Origin: Bacteroidales bacterium
GTDB taxonomy: Bacteria; Bacteroidota; Bacteroidia; Bacteroidales; UBA12077
Length of the DNA stretch: 53,622 bases
NCBI GenBank assembly: GCA_028282785.1
Contig: JANQHE010000042.1
Span: 1 to 53,622, forward strand
Reading direction: 5' to 3'
Below, piece by piece: positions 37,878-47,097 of the stretch. The translations under genes and the position numbers were made by a program. Under the pieces are notes generated by a model. It had not been told where the DNA came from and ran no database searches. It was given only the letters and a program-made list of their open reading frames with translations. The stretch's first letter is position 1, and each line of letters starts with the position of its first letter.

Positions 37878-38678
37878 TTAATTACCTGGAGGAATTGCAT
37901 TATACATCGATTCTGAAGGATCTTTGATTTTTCCTTTTTGATTTTCTAACATTTTTATTTGTTCATCTTCCAGTTTTTCCAGTTCTTCCTGGTTTTCAGC
38001 CACCCCATCAGTGTAGTTGAGTTCATCCCTTAAGTGTCCATTATCTTTATAATAAGCCCATTTACCTTCACGCTTATTATTAATATATTGACCTTGAATT
38101 AAAATGTTCCCTTCCAGTCCATAAACATTATATTCACCATCAAGCTTATTGTTTTTATACATTATTCTCATCATCACTTTTCCATCATCATAATATCTCT
38201 TGGTTAAACCATCTTGATTTCCATTCTTCCATTCTGATGTTTCGGAAACAGCACCATTTTTGTAAAATTTCTTTTCAGTACCATTTTTTATATCATTTAT
38301 ATAAGCTACTTCATTAATTTTATCACCTTCTTCGGTATAAAAAATCCAAATACTATCTTTTTTTCTGTTTATGTAATAACCTTCAGCTTGTAAAACTTTA
38401 TCGGGATAATAAAATTTGGTATATACTTTATTTGAATTTTCAACGTAGTTCATTACAGCTATTAAATTGCCGTCCCGGTTAAATCTTTTAAATTCACCAA
38501 TGGGTTTGTTATTCTTAAATGTACCTTTATATTGCGTTTCTCCATTAGGATAAAATTTTTCCCAGTAACCTTGTTTTAAACCATTTTGATCGGTTTGATT
38601 TTTTTGTTCATCCTGGGCAATGCCTGATAAAGTAATGCTTACAAAAAATAAAGTAATAGTGAAGATATTTGCTTTCAT
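37878..38678 (-). CDS. Exported YwqK/MORN-like repeat protein
   Basis: This 266-residue protein has a signal peptide (ending TLSGIAQ) and then six or more 20-25-residue repeats of the type NGETQYKGTFKNNKPIGEFKRF and DGKVMMRIMYKNNKLDGEY, the YwqK/MORN-2 family. Repeats form a beta-hairpin sheet. In Bacteroidota these are common exported proteins with no proven role; the toxin-antitoxin name of YwqK need not apply. The C-terminus (EELEKLEDEQIKMLENQKGK) is a short coiled coil. The gene lies between dnaK and the subtilase gene with no clear operon link. Confidence 0.85.
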   Translation of the reverse strand: MKANIFTITLFFVSITLSGIAQDEQKNQTDQNGLKQGYWEKFYPNGETQYKGTFKNNKPIGEFKRFNRDGNLIAVMNYVENSNKVYTKFYYPDKVLQAEGYYINRKKDSIWIFYTEEGDKINEVAYINDIKNGTEKKFYKNGAVSETSEWKNGNQDGLTKRYYDDGKVMMRIMYKNNKLDGEYNVYGLEGNILIQGQYINNKREGKWAYYKDNGHLRDELNYTDGVAENQEELEKLEDEQIKMLENQKGKIKDPSESMYNAIPPGN

Positions 38679-38743
38679 GTTTTTAGGTTTTGTACAAAAG
38701 TATAAAGAATAATTTATTTTTCTTGCTTAATAAAAAGCATAAA

Positions 38744-38767
38744 AAAAGCTCTCACCTGAGAGCTTTT
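38744..38767. terminator. Terminator of dnaK
   Basis: AAAAGCTCTC (38744-38753) and GAGAGCTTTT (38758-38767) form a perfect 10-bp stem with an ACCT loop. The minus strand continues in T residues after the stem. It lies 26 bp past the dnaK stop. Confidence 0.8.
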
Positions 38768-38792
38768 AGTTTATAGTTACGCCGTAATATTA

Positions 38793-40706
38793 TTATTTTA
38801 CTTCTTCGAAATCCACATCAGTTACTTCGCCATCATTTTTAGCACCCTGATCCTGTGCTCCGGCATTTGGATCAGCTTGCGGGCCTGCTTGAGCTCCGGC
38901 TTCCTGTGAAGCTTTATACATTTCTTCGGACGCTTCTTTCCAGGCATTATTTAAAGCTTCGGTTTTAGCATCAATCTCTTCAAGATTTTCTGCTTTATGT
39001 ACTTCTTTTAAGTCGGCTAACGCTTTTTCAATGTTTGTTTTTTTATCTGCTGATAATTTATCACCAAATTCTTTAAGTTGTTTTTCAGTTGAGAAAATTA
39101 AGCTGTCGGCAGCATTTAATTTGTCAACTTTTTCGCGAACTTGTTTATCCGATTCTTCGTTTGCTTTTGCTTCATCACGCATTCTTTTAATTTCATCGTC
39201 TGTTAATCCTGATGAAGACTCTATACGAATACTTTGTTCTTTATTTGTTGCCTTATCTTTTGCTGTAACATGAATAATACCATTTGCATCAATATCAAAA
39301 GCTACTTCGACTTGAGGTACTCCTCGAGGTGCAGGTGGAATTCCATCCAAATGGAAACGACCAATCGTTTTATTATCCTTTGCCATAGGTCTTTCACCTT
39401 GTAATACATGAATCTCAACTGATGGCTGATTGTCGGCTGCTGTTGTAAAAGTTTCTGATTTTTTAGTAGGAATGGTTGTATTAGCCTCAATTAATTTAGT
39501 AAATACACCACCCATTGTTTCAATACCTAAAGAAAGCGGTGTAACATCCAATAAAAGAACATCTTTTACATCACCGGTTAAAACACCACCTTGTATAGCA
39601 GCACCAACAGCTACAACTTCATCCGGATTTACACCTTTCGAAGGTTTTTTACCAAAAAATTTCTCAACTACTTCCTGGATAGCAGGAATACGAGTTGAAC
39701 CACCAACAAGAATAACTTCATCAATGTCAGATGGTTTCATGCTGGCATCGCTTAGAGCTTTTTTACAAGGCTCTAAAGTAGCCTGAATTAATTTATCGGC
39801 TAGTTGTTCGAATTTGGCTCTTGATAAACTCTTAACCAGGTGTTTTGGAACACCATCAACAGGCATGATGTAAGGAAGATTTATTTCAGTATTTGTTGAG
39901 CTTGATAACTCAATTTTTGCTTTTTCAGCAGCTTCTTTTAGTCTTTGAAGTGCCATAGGATCTTTTCTCAGATCAATTCCTTCGTCTTTTTTAAACTCTT
40001 CTGCTAACCAATCGATGATAACTTCATCGAAATCATCACCACCCAGGTGAGTATTACCATTTGTTGATTTTACTTCAAATACTCCATCACCTAATTCAAG
40101 AACCGAGATATCGAAAGTACCACCACCTAAGTCAAAAACAGCAACTGTAATTTCTTTATCTTTTTTATCTAAACCATAAGCTAGAGACGCAGCAGTAGGT
40201 TCGTTAATAATACGTTTTACTGTTAAACCTGCAATTTCGCCAGCTTCTTTTGTAGCCTGACGTTGTGAATCGCTAAAATAAGCAGGAACTGTAATAACAG
40301 CTTCTGTAACTTCTTGTCCAAGATAATCTTCTGCAGTTTTTTTCATTTTTTGAAGAACCATTGCAGAAATTTCCTGAGGTGAATATTGTCTGTCGTCGAT
40401 TTGAACTCTTGGAGTGTTGTTATCACCTTTAACAACTTTATATGATACACGGTTAACTTCTTTTTGAACTTTATCGAAAGTTTCTCCCATAAATCTTTTA
40501 ATAGAAGAAATAGTTTTTGTTGAGTTAGTAATAGCCTGGCGTTTTGCAGGATCGCCAACTTTACGTTCTCCATTTTCGATAAAAGCTACAATCGAAGGAG
40601 TGGTTCTTTTTCCTTCACTATTAGGAATAACAACAGGCTCATTTCCCTCCATTACCGAAACACATGAATTTGTTGTTCCTAAGTCTATACCAATTATTTT
40701 ACTCAT
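38793..40706 (-). CDS. dnaK: Molecular chaperone DnaK (Hsp70)
   Basis: This 637-residue chaperone begins [21 protein letters not shown] and has the ATPase motifs [19 protein letters not shown] and [14 protein letters not shown], the linker [19 protein letters not shown] and the substrate-binding and lid domains. The end ([13 protein letters not shown]) is the usual one. It refolds proteins with DnaJ and GrpE, whose genes are not in this window. No CIRCE inverted repeat was seen upstream; a REP-like palindrome lies 17 bp before the start codon. Confidence 0.98.
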   Translation of the reverse strand: MSKIIGIDLGTTNSCVSVMEGNEPVVIPNSEGKRTTPSIVAFIENGERKVGDPAKRQAITNSTKTISSIKRFMGETFDKVQKEVNRVSYKVVKGDNNTPRVQIDDRQYSPQEISAMVLQKMKKTAEDYLGQEVTEAVITVPAYFSDSQRQATKEAGEIAGLTVKRIINEPTAASLAYGLDKKDKEITVAVFDLGGGTFDISVLELGDGVFEVKSTNGNTHLGGDDFDEVIIDWLAEEFKKDEGIDLRKDPMALQRLKEAAEKAKIELSSSTNTEINLPYIMPVDGVPKHLVKSLSRAKFEQLADKLIQATLEPCKKALSDASMKPSDIDEVILVGGSTRIPAIQEVVEKFFGKKPSKGVNPDEVVAVGAAIQGGVLTGDVKDVLLLDVTPLSLGIETMGGVFTKLIEANTTIPTKKSETFTTAADNQPSVEIHVLQGERPMAKDNKTIGRFHLDGIPPAPRGVPQVEVAFDIDANGIIHVTAKDKATNKEQSIRIESSSGLTDDEIKRMRDEAKANEESDKQVREKVDKLNAADSLIFSTEKQLKEFGDKLSADKKTNIEKALADLKEVHKAENLEEIDAKTEALNNAWKEASEEMYKASQEAGAQAGPQADPNAGAQDQGAKNDGEVTDVDFEEVK

Positions 40707-40722
40707 CTTGTTATTTATTTTA

Positions 40723-40742
40723 TGTCTGCCGACAGGCAGACA
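40723..40742. repeat. TGCCTG-type palindromic repeat, copy 2
   Basis: TGTCTGCC and GGCAGACA form a perfect 8-bp stem with a GACA loop, within the dnaK leader. It is related to the palindromes at 13068 and 51670. Confidence 0.6.
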
Positions 40743-40962
40743 GGTTATTTATATTATTGATTTTAAAAAATAATTTCGGATTCAATAAATCAATCATTAT
40801 GCCATTAGTAATTTATATGATATAAATGAAAATCTGGCATTGATTAAAATGATGTCACTAAATTTAAGTCATGATATGTGACAAAAAGACATACTATCAT
40901 ATTGTTGATACATGCAAAATGTGTTTCTGATAAAATAATAAGCAACTAATTGGTATTATTTG

Positions 40963-40970
40963 TAGCTTTG
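40963..40970 (+). promoter_or_regulatory. -7 promoter box of panB
   Basis: TAGCTTTG matches TAnnTTTG, 25 bases before the panB ATG. No clear -33 TTG was seen at the usual distance. Confidence 0.45.
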
Positions 40971-40994
40971 TCCTCTAAATTAATTTAAAAAGTC

Positions 40995-41810
40995 ATGTCA
41001 GTTCATCAAAAAATAAAGCGTGTAACAACTCATGTTTTGCATGAAATGAAATTAAGAAATGAAAAAATTGCCATGCTTACCGCTTATGATTATTCTATGG
41101 CAAGAATTCTTGATCAGGCAGAAGTTGATGTTATTTTGGTAGGTGATTCAGCATCGAATGTTATGGCAGGTAATGAAACAACTCTTCCTATTACGATGGA
41201 AGAAATGATTTATCACACAAAATCTGTTGTGCGTGCAGTATCAAGGGCGCTTGTTGTAGCTGATTTACCATTTGGCTCGTACCAGGGAAATTCGAAAGAG
41301 GCTTTAACCAGTGCAATTCGAATGATGAAAGAAACAGGAGGCCATGCTGTAAAAATTGAAGGCGGACAGGAAATTCTGGAATCAGTTGAACGTATCTTAT
41401 CGGCAGGGATTCCGGTTATGGGACATTTAGGGCTTACTCCACAATCCATACATAAATTTGGTACTTATGTTGTACGTGCAAGAGAAGAAGAGGAAGCTAA
41501 TAAATTAGTTGAAGATGCACATAAACTACAGGAAGCAGGTTGTTTTGCAATTGTGCTTGAGAAAATTCCGGCAAAGCTTGCCGAAAAAGTCGCTAAAGAG
41601 CTAACTATTCCTATTATAGGGATAGGAGCGGGTAATGGAGTTGATGGACAAGTTCTTGTATTGCATGACATGTTAGGAATAACACAAGAGTTTTCTCCGC
41701 GTTTCTTACGTAGATACCATAACTTATTTGAAGAAATTAAAGGTTCGGTTAAATCTTATATTAATGACGTAAAAACACTGGACTTCCCGAATGAGAAAGA
41801 ACAATATTGA
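40995..41810 (+). CDS. panB: 3-methyl-2-oxobutanoate hydroxymethyltransferase PanB
   Basis: This 271-residue TIM-barrel enzyme makes ketopantoate for pantothenate and CoA. Motifs include [80 protein letters not shown], and [24 protein letters not shown] with metal-binding Asp and catalytic Glu present. Length is typical. There is no panC nearby. In other Bacteroidota as I recall panB is followed by an RluA-type gene, which here lies beyond the restriction-modification operon. Confidence 0.97.
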   Translation: MSVHQKIKRVTTHVLHEMKLRNEKIAMLTAYDYSMARILDQAEVDVILVGDSASNVMAGNETTLPITMEEMIYHTKSVVRAVSRALVVADLPFGSYQGNSKEALTSAIRMMKETGGHAVKIEGGQEILESVERILSAGIPVMGHLGLTPQSIHKFGTYVVRAREEEEANKLVEDAHKLQEAGCFAIVLEKIPAKLAEKVAKELTIPIIGIGAGNGVDGQVLVLHDMLGITQEFSPRFLRRYHNLFEEIKGSVKSYINDVKTLDFPNEKEQY

Positions 41811-42042
41811 TCAAGATAAAAGTAGAAAGATAAAAGAATCAAGGAAAAACACAAAAACACTTTCTATATATAGGCTGTGTGCCATGCAAAAAGAACGATA
41901 GCACATGAACTAAATAAAATAGAAAACCTAGATTATCAACGCACATTTGGCATATTTATAAGTACCATGCACAGACTGATGGTTCAGCTTACAAAAGAGC
42001 CAAATTTTTGCTATCGCGCACAAGATTCGTTACCTTTGTAGA
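41811..42042. other. Upstream region of the restriction-modification operon, with inverted repeat and promoter
   Basis: No gene is seen. A promoter (TTTTTG at 42005-42010, 20 bases, TACCTTTG at 42031-42038) ends four bases before the methyltransferase ATG. An 8-bp inverted repeat CGATAGCA (41896-41903) / TGCTATCG (42009-42016) spans the region, its right arm beside the -33 element. Base composition is less AT-rich than typical gaps, which suggests acquired DNA. Confidence 0.5.
42005..42038 (+). promoter_or_regulatory. Promoter of the restriction-modification operon, predicted leaderless
   Basis: TTTTTG, 20-base spacer, TACCTTTG: a good match to the Bacteroidota consensus. The expected start site falls at or within a base or two of the ATG at 42043, so the message probably has little or no leader. 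Confidence 0.6.
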
Positions 42043-43641
42043 ATGATAGAGTTAAATGAAAAATATAATTTACCATCAGAATATGCTGAATTTATTGGAC
42101 TTACGTATGCTTCATCAACATCTGACAAGCATAAAAAGAGCAATGGGCAGTTTTTTACACCTAAGCGGATTTCTGACTTCATGGCAAATCTAGCTAAACC
42201 AAACTTGGATAAGATATCTATCCTTGACCCTGGTTGTGGAACAGCAACACTCTCATGCTCTTTGATTGAAAAACTTGTATCGGATTCAGAAATAAAAGAA
42301 ATTGATTTAACTCTTTACGAAACTGATGGAAGTGTAGTAACTCAAACTAAATTGGTTGCAAATTATCTTGCAAAATGGTTAGAGAGTCGGAATGTAAAAT
42401 TCAACTATACGATAAATGAGTTAGACTTCGTAATTAATAATTCAGAAGCTTTTAACTCAAACTCACTTTTCGGAACTGAAAATTTAAAACAATTTGATTA
42501 TATAATTTCAAATCCACCATACTTCAAAATATCTAAAGCCGATAAAAGAGCTTCGATTGCCAAAGAGTTAGTTTATGGACAGCCTAATATATATGCAATA
42601 TTCATGGGATTGTCAGCTAAACTGCTTAAAAGTCAAGGAGAACTTATTTTCATTACTCCAAGAAGTTTTGCGGCAGGAAACTATTTTAAAGCATTTAGGC
42701 AGTCATTTTTTAACGAGATTAGTATCTCTGATATTCATATTTTTAAATCACGAGACAAAATGTTTAAGAATGATAATGTCTTACAGGAGAATATAATTTT
42801 AAGGGCAACTAAGACCAAAAATACATCAATAAGAGTTACTGTTTCGGAATGCGTTAAAGGTTTGCTGGATCCAACAGAATATTTTTATCCAACAGAAGAA
42901 CTAATTGATTTAAAGTCTAAAGATAAAGTGTTGTTTATTCCGTCAAATCAGATTGAATCTGATACAATCAAGATTTTCAGAAAGTGGAATAGTACCTTAA
43001 ATGATTTTAATATTCAAATTTCAACGGGACCAGTTGTTGCTTTTCGTTGTACTGACTTTTTAAAAAATGAAGGTCAGGTAAATGGGACTATCGTTCCTTT
43101 AGTTTGGCTTCATAATGTCAAAGAAATGGAATTTGCCTATCCATTGCAAAAAGGGAATAAAGCCAGCATTATTGAAAACAATGAAGATTCACGGAAAGTA
43201 TTACTAAAAAACAAAAACTATATTTTCCTTAGACGTTTTAGTTCGAAAGACGATAAAAGTCGATTGGTTTGCTGCCCTTACTTTGCCAACAGTATTGATA
43301 CAGAAATGGTAGGCGTAGAAAATCATATAAACTACATTCATCGTCCAAATGGGGATTTGAGTGATAATGAGATTTGGGGCATTTCTGCACTTTATAGCAG
43401 TAGTTTATTTGATACTTTTTTTAGGACTTTTAACGGAAATACCCAGGTTGGGGCATCGGAATTAAAGCAAATTAAGATGCCACCACTTGAAGATATTGAA
43501 GTGATTGGAAGTAGGGTTAAGCAATTACAGAATCATAATAAAAAAGAGATTGATAAAATAATAAATGAAGTACTTTTAGAAAGAACTTATGTCAAAAATA
43601 CAAGAAGCTCAAGCAATTTTGAAAGAGTTGGGGTTGCCTGA
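42043..43641 (+). CDS. Adenine-N6 DNA methyltransferase of a PstI/BsuBI-type system
   Basis: This 532-residue protein has the gamma-class adenine methyltransferase order: a GQFFTPKRISDFM motif X region, SAM-binding motif ILDPGCGTATL (D62), and catalytic motif SNPPY (N157-Y160). The C-terminal half (about 290-510) is a target-recognition region as in Eco57I/PstI-type enzymes. It would methylate adenine in the site cut by its partner. The next Met in frame is residue 47, inside the conserved motif, so the ATG at 42043 must be the start. It overlaps the restriction endonuclease gene by 53 bp. Site is expected to be CTGCAG if the system follows PstI and BsuBI. Confidence 0.92.
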   Translation: MIELNEKYNLPSEYAEFIGLTYASSTSDKHKKSNGQFFTPKRISDFMANLAKPNLDKISILDPGCGTATLSCSLIEKLVSDSEIKEIDLTLYETDGSVVTQTKLVANYLAKWLESRNVKFNYTINELDFVINNSEAFNSNSLFGTENLKQFDYIISNPPYFKISKADKRASIAKELVYGQPNIYAIFMGLSAKLLKSQGELIFITPRSFAAGNYFKAFRQSFFNEISISDIHIFKSRDKMFKNDNVLQENIILRATKTKNTSIRVTVSECVKGLLDPTEYFYPTEELIDLKSKDKVLFIPSNQIESDTIKIFRKWNSTLNDFNIQISTGPVVAFRCTDFLKNEGQVNGTIVPLVWLHNVKEMEFAYPLQKGNKASIIENNEDSRKVLLKNKNYIFLRRFSSKDDKSRLVCCPYFANSIDTEMVGVENHINYIHRPNGDLSDNEIWGISALYSSSLFDTFFRTFNGNTQVGASELKQIKMPPLEDIEVIGSRVKQLQNHNKKEIDKIINEVLLERTYVKNTRSSSNFERVGVA

Positions 43642-44524
43642 TGCTCAACAAAATGAAATATCTGGCTATACACTTTTAGCACTGTGTAATATCAAAGAAA
43701 AGGACAAATGGTCTAAAGCATTTAAGCAAAGTCACGGAGTAACGAAAGGGATAATGACTTTTATCTCTGAAAATTATGAAAAAGAATATGCTCCAAATAC
43801 CCGTGAAACTTTTAGAAGACAAGTACTTCATCAATTTGTTCAGGCTGGTATTGCCGATTACAATCCAGATATACCCGATTTGCCAGTCAATAGCCCAAGA
43901 GCACATTATGCAGTATCTGAAATTGCTTTGGAAACGATAAAAGCGTACAGGACAAGAGGTTGGAAGAAGGCAGTTGAAAACTTCAAATCTCAAATCGGAG
44001 AGTTAAAAGAAAAGTACAGTAAGGAACGAGAAATGTCAAGAGTTCCTTTGAAACTTACAAATGGAAAAGTGTTGATGTTATCGCCAGGAAAACACAATGA
44101 GGTTCAAGCTGCAATAGTTGAAGAATTTGCTTCGAGGTTTGCACAAGGTTCAACATTACTTTATGTTGGTGATACCGAGAACAAAGACTTGCATATTGAA
44201 AAAGAAAAGCTTGAAAGTATTGGAATTCCGATTACGGAACATAGTAAATTACCCGATGTCGTAATTTATGACGAAAATAAAAACTGGCTTTACTTGATTG
44301 AAGCAGTTACATCGCATGGGCCAATGACGCCCAAACGAATTGTTGAACTTGAAGAATTTCTTAAGGATTGTACAACAGGTAAAATATACGTTTCTGCATT
44401 TCCTGACTTTTCAGAATTTAAAAAACACACCAATGATATTGCTTGGGATACAGAAGTTTGGATTATGGAATTTCCTGAACACATGATTCATTTTAATGGC
44501 GACAGATTTTTAGGACCGAGATAA
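43589..44524 (+). CDS. BsuBI/PstI-family type II restriction endonuclease
   Basis: This 311-residue protein matches the BsuBI/PstI endonuclease family: an N-terminal region with KIKEKDKWSKAF-like helix-rich sequence (DNA recognition) and a C-terminal domain with LSPGKHNEVQAAIVEEFASRFAQGSTLLYVGDTENKDLHIE, GIPITEHSKLPDVVIYDENKNWLYLIEAVTSHGP, a PD-(D/E)xK-like core. It would cut CTGCAG-like sites unless methylated. The gene overlaps the methyltransferase by 53 bp and the next gene by one base (TAATG), an arrangement that keeps nuclease translation dependent on the methyltransferase. Confidence 0.93.
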   Translation: MSKIQEAQAILKELGLPDAQQNEISGYTLLALCNIKEKDKWSKAFKQSHGVTKGIMTFISENYEKEYAPNTRETFRRQVLHQFVQAGIADYNPDIPDLPVNSPRAHYAVSEIALETIKAYRTRGWKKAVENFKSQIGELKEKYSKEREMSRVPLKLTNGKVLMLSPGKHNEVQAAIVEEFASRFAQGSTLLYVGDTENKDLHIEKEKLESIGIPITEHSKLPDVVIYDENKNWLYLIEAVTSHGPMTPKRIVELEEFLKDCTTGKIYVSAFPDFSEFKKHTNDIAWDTEVWIMEFPEHMIHFNGDRFLGPR

Positions 44525-45366
44525 TGAGTACAGTTAAGAAGCAACAACATTTTGTATGGAAGCACTATTTGAAGCCTTGGATAAAAAATGATAAAATATG
44601 TTGCTCTGGTCATGGAAATATTTTCCATACATCGCTTGATAATATTGCTCAAAAAAGATTTTTCTATAAATCAGAACCACTCAATTCGCATGAGTTTAGT
44701 TTTGTTCAATCATTCATCGAACATTTGCACCCGTCAGCTAAAACTTCTCAATTTGGATTACTTAGAATGTATTGTATTACAACCAACTATGATGATTATC
44801 TGCAAAAATGTGGCATTGAGGATTTTCATGGCATTGTTGAAGGTAAATTCAAGAGTGTATTAGCCAAGATTTATGGAAAAGACCTTTCATTTTTTGAGAA
44901 TGATGAAGATAAAAACAATTTTAGTTTTTATGTGGGGTGTCAGTATACGCGGACAAATAAAATGCGAGCAAATCTAGAAAATGCTCCACTTAAAATACCT
45001 GAAAGTATAGATAAAGAAAAAATTGCAAAGGTTCTTAGTCTACTTATGGGAGATATGATTGGGAATTGGGTGTTTTCGAAATCAAAATTAACATTGCTGA
45101 TTAATGATACTGATGAGAATCTTATTACAGGAGACCAACCTATCATTAACACAAAAGCACTTAATTCAAATAAGTATAATCCACCAAAAGAAATTGAACT
45201 CTATTTCCCTATAACACCAAAGATTGCCATTTATCTAAGTGATAAATCTATGGGAGAACAAAAATTGAATGTTAAGGAAGTGAAAGAATTTAATGAAATG
45301 ATTATTCAGCAATCAAAGGAACAAATATATTCGATGGATAAATCAGATCTAACAGCAAAAAGCTAA
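44524..45366 (+). CDS. DUF4238-like protein, third gene of the restriction-modification operon
   Basis: This 280-residue cytoplasmic protein begins MSTVKKQQHFVWKHYLKPW, like the DUF4238 family (QHYVPxFYLKxF), and has a TGDQPIIN segment near residue 205 (LINDTDENLITGDQPII), also typical. No catalytic function is established for this family; members often occur near mobile or defence genes. The ATG shares a base with the endonuclease stop, so it is translated as part of the operon. It may be an accessory defence gene carried along with the R-M genes, or a passenger. Confidence 0.8.
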   Translation: MSTVKKQQHFVWKHYLKPWIKNDKICCSGHGNIFHTSLDNIAQKRFFYKSEPLNSHEFSFVQSFIEHLHPSAKTSQFGLLRMYCITTNYDDYLQKCGIEDFHGIVEGKFKSVLAKIYGKDLSFFENDEDKNNFSFYVGCQYTRTNKMRANLENAPLKIPESIDKEKIAKVLSLLMGDMIGNWVFSKSKLTLLINDTDENLITGDQPIINTKALNSNKYNPPKEIELYFPITPKIAIYLSDKSMGEQKLNVKEVKEFNEMIIQQSKEQIYSMDKSDLTAKS

Positions 45367-45375
45367 TTAAATTAA

Positions 45376-46053
45376 ATGGAGATTCTTTACGAAGATAATC
45401 ATATCATTGCTGTAAATAAACAAGTTTCGGGTATTGTACAAGGCGATAAAACAGGTGATGAGCCCTTATCAGAGAAAATAAAGGGTTACATTAAGAAAAA
45501 ATACGATAAACCCGGAGCAGTTTTTTTGGGTGTTACCCATAGATTAGACAGACCAGTAAGTGGAGCTTTATTATTTGCCAGAACAAGTAAGGCACTTACC
45601 CGATTAAACAAAATGTTTCTTGAAAAGGAAATAGAAAAAACTTATTGGGTAATTGTAAAAGAGAAACCGGAAAAGGAATCGGATACGATAACACATTATA
45701 TTGTTCGCAATCAACAAAAAAATAAATCTTTTGCATACGATAAAGAAGTTAAAAACTCAAAAAAAGCAAGCTTGAGTTATGAATTAATTGCATCTTCAGA
45801 TCATTATCATTTACTGGAAGTTGATTTACATACAGGCAGGCACCACCAGATTCGCTGCCAGTTAGCTAAGATTGGTTGTCCGATAAAAGGTGATTTAAAA
45901 TATGGTTTTTCACGTTCAAATCCTGATGGCGGTATAAGTTTGCATGCAAGAAAAATATCTTTTATTCACCCTGTAAAGAAAGAACGAGTTGAAATTGTTG
46001 CTAATACTCCAAAAGACTCACTTTGGGATTATTTTAGTAATGCTGTTTTTTGA
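45376..46053 (+). CDS. RluA-family 23S rRNA/tRNA pseudouridine synthase
   Basis: This 225-residue enzyme isomerises uridine to pseudouridine in rRNA or tRNA. It has the catalytic motif GVTHRLDRPVSGALLFART with its Asp, plus HYIVRNQQKNKSF, and the late LEVDLHTGRHHQIRCQLAKIGCPIKGDLKYG and ISLHARKISFIHP. There is no S4 domain, as in the smaller RluA/TruC branch. It starts 9 bp after the DUF4238 stop, so it may be transcribed from the R-M operon. Which base is modified cannot be told. Confidence 0.93.
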   Translation: MEILYEDNHIIAVNKQVSGIVQGDKTGDEPLSEKIKGYIKKKYDKPGAVFLGVTHRLDRPVSGALLFARTSKALTRLNKMFLEKEIEKTYWVIVKEKPEKESDTITHYIVRNQQKNKSFAYDKEVKNSKKASLSYELIASSDHYHLLEVDLHTGRHHQIRCQLAKIGCPIKGDLKYGFSRSNPDGGISLHARKISFIHPVKKERVEIVANTPKDSLWDYFSNAVF

Positions 46054-46108
46054 CTTTTTTCATTTCCAAGTTAAAATAGTTTAATTTAGCCTAACTAAAA
46101 ATGATAAT

Positions 46109-46945
46109 ATGTTCAAGTTCCTGAATAAACCATATCCATTCAATGATGATTTAAAATATAATAGTAAGCTAATATTTTTTATCAGTATAGGAGTCCTGGT
46201 ATTTTTGTATTTATTTCAGCCTCTTGATGTTAGTTTAATGGAAAGGAGGGAAAAGCTTTATGTTGTAATTGGTTTGGCAGCAATTACTTTTCTTTCTTTA
46301 AGTTTGAACTTATTAATCCTTCCAAGCTTATTCACAAATATATTTATTAAAAGAATATGGAACATTAAGAAGGAAATTTTTTGGAACCTGTGGATATTAA
46401 CCACAATCTCTGTTGGATATTATCTTTATTACGAGTTATTAGGGATTTTTCATGTAGATTTCAAAGTAATTTTAGGTTTAATTGTCATAGCAATTATTCC
46501 TATCACAGGGCTCATAGTAGTTAACAGGAATAGAATGCTTAGAGCTAATTTAAAACTTATTGAAGGAATAAATAAAAAATTAAAGGATAATAAATCGATT
46601 GAGGAGAAACTGGTTCACTTTGTTTCTGATTACGCAAAAGATAACCTTTCAATAAAGGTAAGTTTGATAATATTAATTCGTGCAGCAAACAACTATATAG
46701 AAGTGTTTTGGAGAGAGGGTAAAGACATAAAAAATCAAATGATAAGAACCAGTTTGCGAAAAGCTGAAGAGTTAATGAAAGAACATAAATTTATCTTTAA
46801 GTGCCATCGTTCCTATATGGTAAACATTAATTTTATAGATAAAATTGAAGGTAGTATCAGAGGCTATAATCTATCTTTTGAAAATTTAAACTTTTCCATT
46901 CCTGTTTCGAAGAACTTTGCGTATAAACTTAAAGAGCTTATTTAA
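46109..46945 (+). CDS. Membrane-bound LytTR transcription regulator
   Basis: This 278-residue protein has four transmembrane helices in the first half (about 24-40, 52-75, 88-108 and 118-140: LIFFISIGVLVFLYLF, YVVIGLAAITFLSLSLNLLIL, FWNLWILTTISVGYYLY, VILGLIVIAIIPITGLIVV). The C-terminal half is a LytTR DNA-binding domain (LIILIRAANNYIEVFW, KFIFKCHRSYMVNINFIDKI). It has no receiver or kinase domain, so it acts as a one-component regulator that binds DNA while embedded in the membrane. Target genes are unknown. Confidence 0.9.
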   Translation: MFKFLNKPYPFNDDLKYNSKLIFFISIGVLVFLYLFQPLDVSLMERREKLYVVIGLAAITFLSLSLNLLILPSLFTNIFIKRIWNIKKEIFWNLWILTTISVGYYLYYELLGIFHVDFKVILGLIVIAIIPITGLIVVNRNRMLRANLKLIEGINKKLKDNKSIEEKLVHFVSDYAKDNLSIKVSLIILIRAANNYIEVFWREGKDIKNQMIRTSLRKAEELMKEHKFIFKCHRSYMVNINFIDKIEGSIRGYNLSFENLNFSIPVSKNFAYKLKELI

Positions 46946-47065
46946 ATTCACCTTATATTTTTAAACATTCGCCCCTGTAGGAGTATTTTTTACCCCTAAA
47001 AAGTGTTTTTCGTAACTATTTACTTTCTCTAAGACCTTTTCTTTTTAGGAAGTTTTTATTCCGAC

Positions 47066-47073
47066 TAGATTTG
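47066..47073 (+). promoter_or_regulatory. Candidate -7 promoter box upstream of the nitronate-monooxygenase-like gene
   Basis: TAGATTTG matches TAnnTTTG and lies 25 bases before the ATG at 47098. The -33 element is not clear. Confidence 0.4.
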
Positions 47074-47097
47074 TAATGTTTTATGAAATGTTAAAAT

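Noticed and set aside
40707-40994. CIRCE or sigma-32-type heat-shock site upstream of dnaK
   Set aside because: No CIRCE inverted repeat was found; the only palindrome is of the dispersed TGCCTG type.
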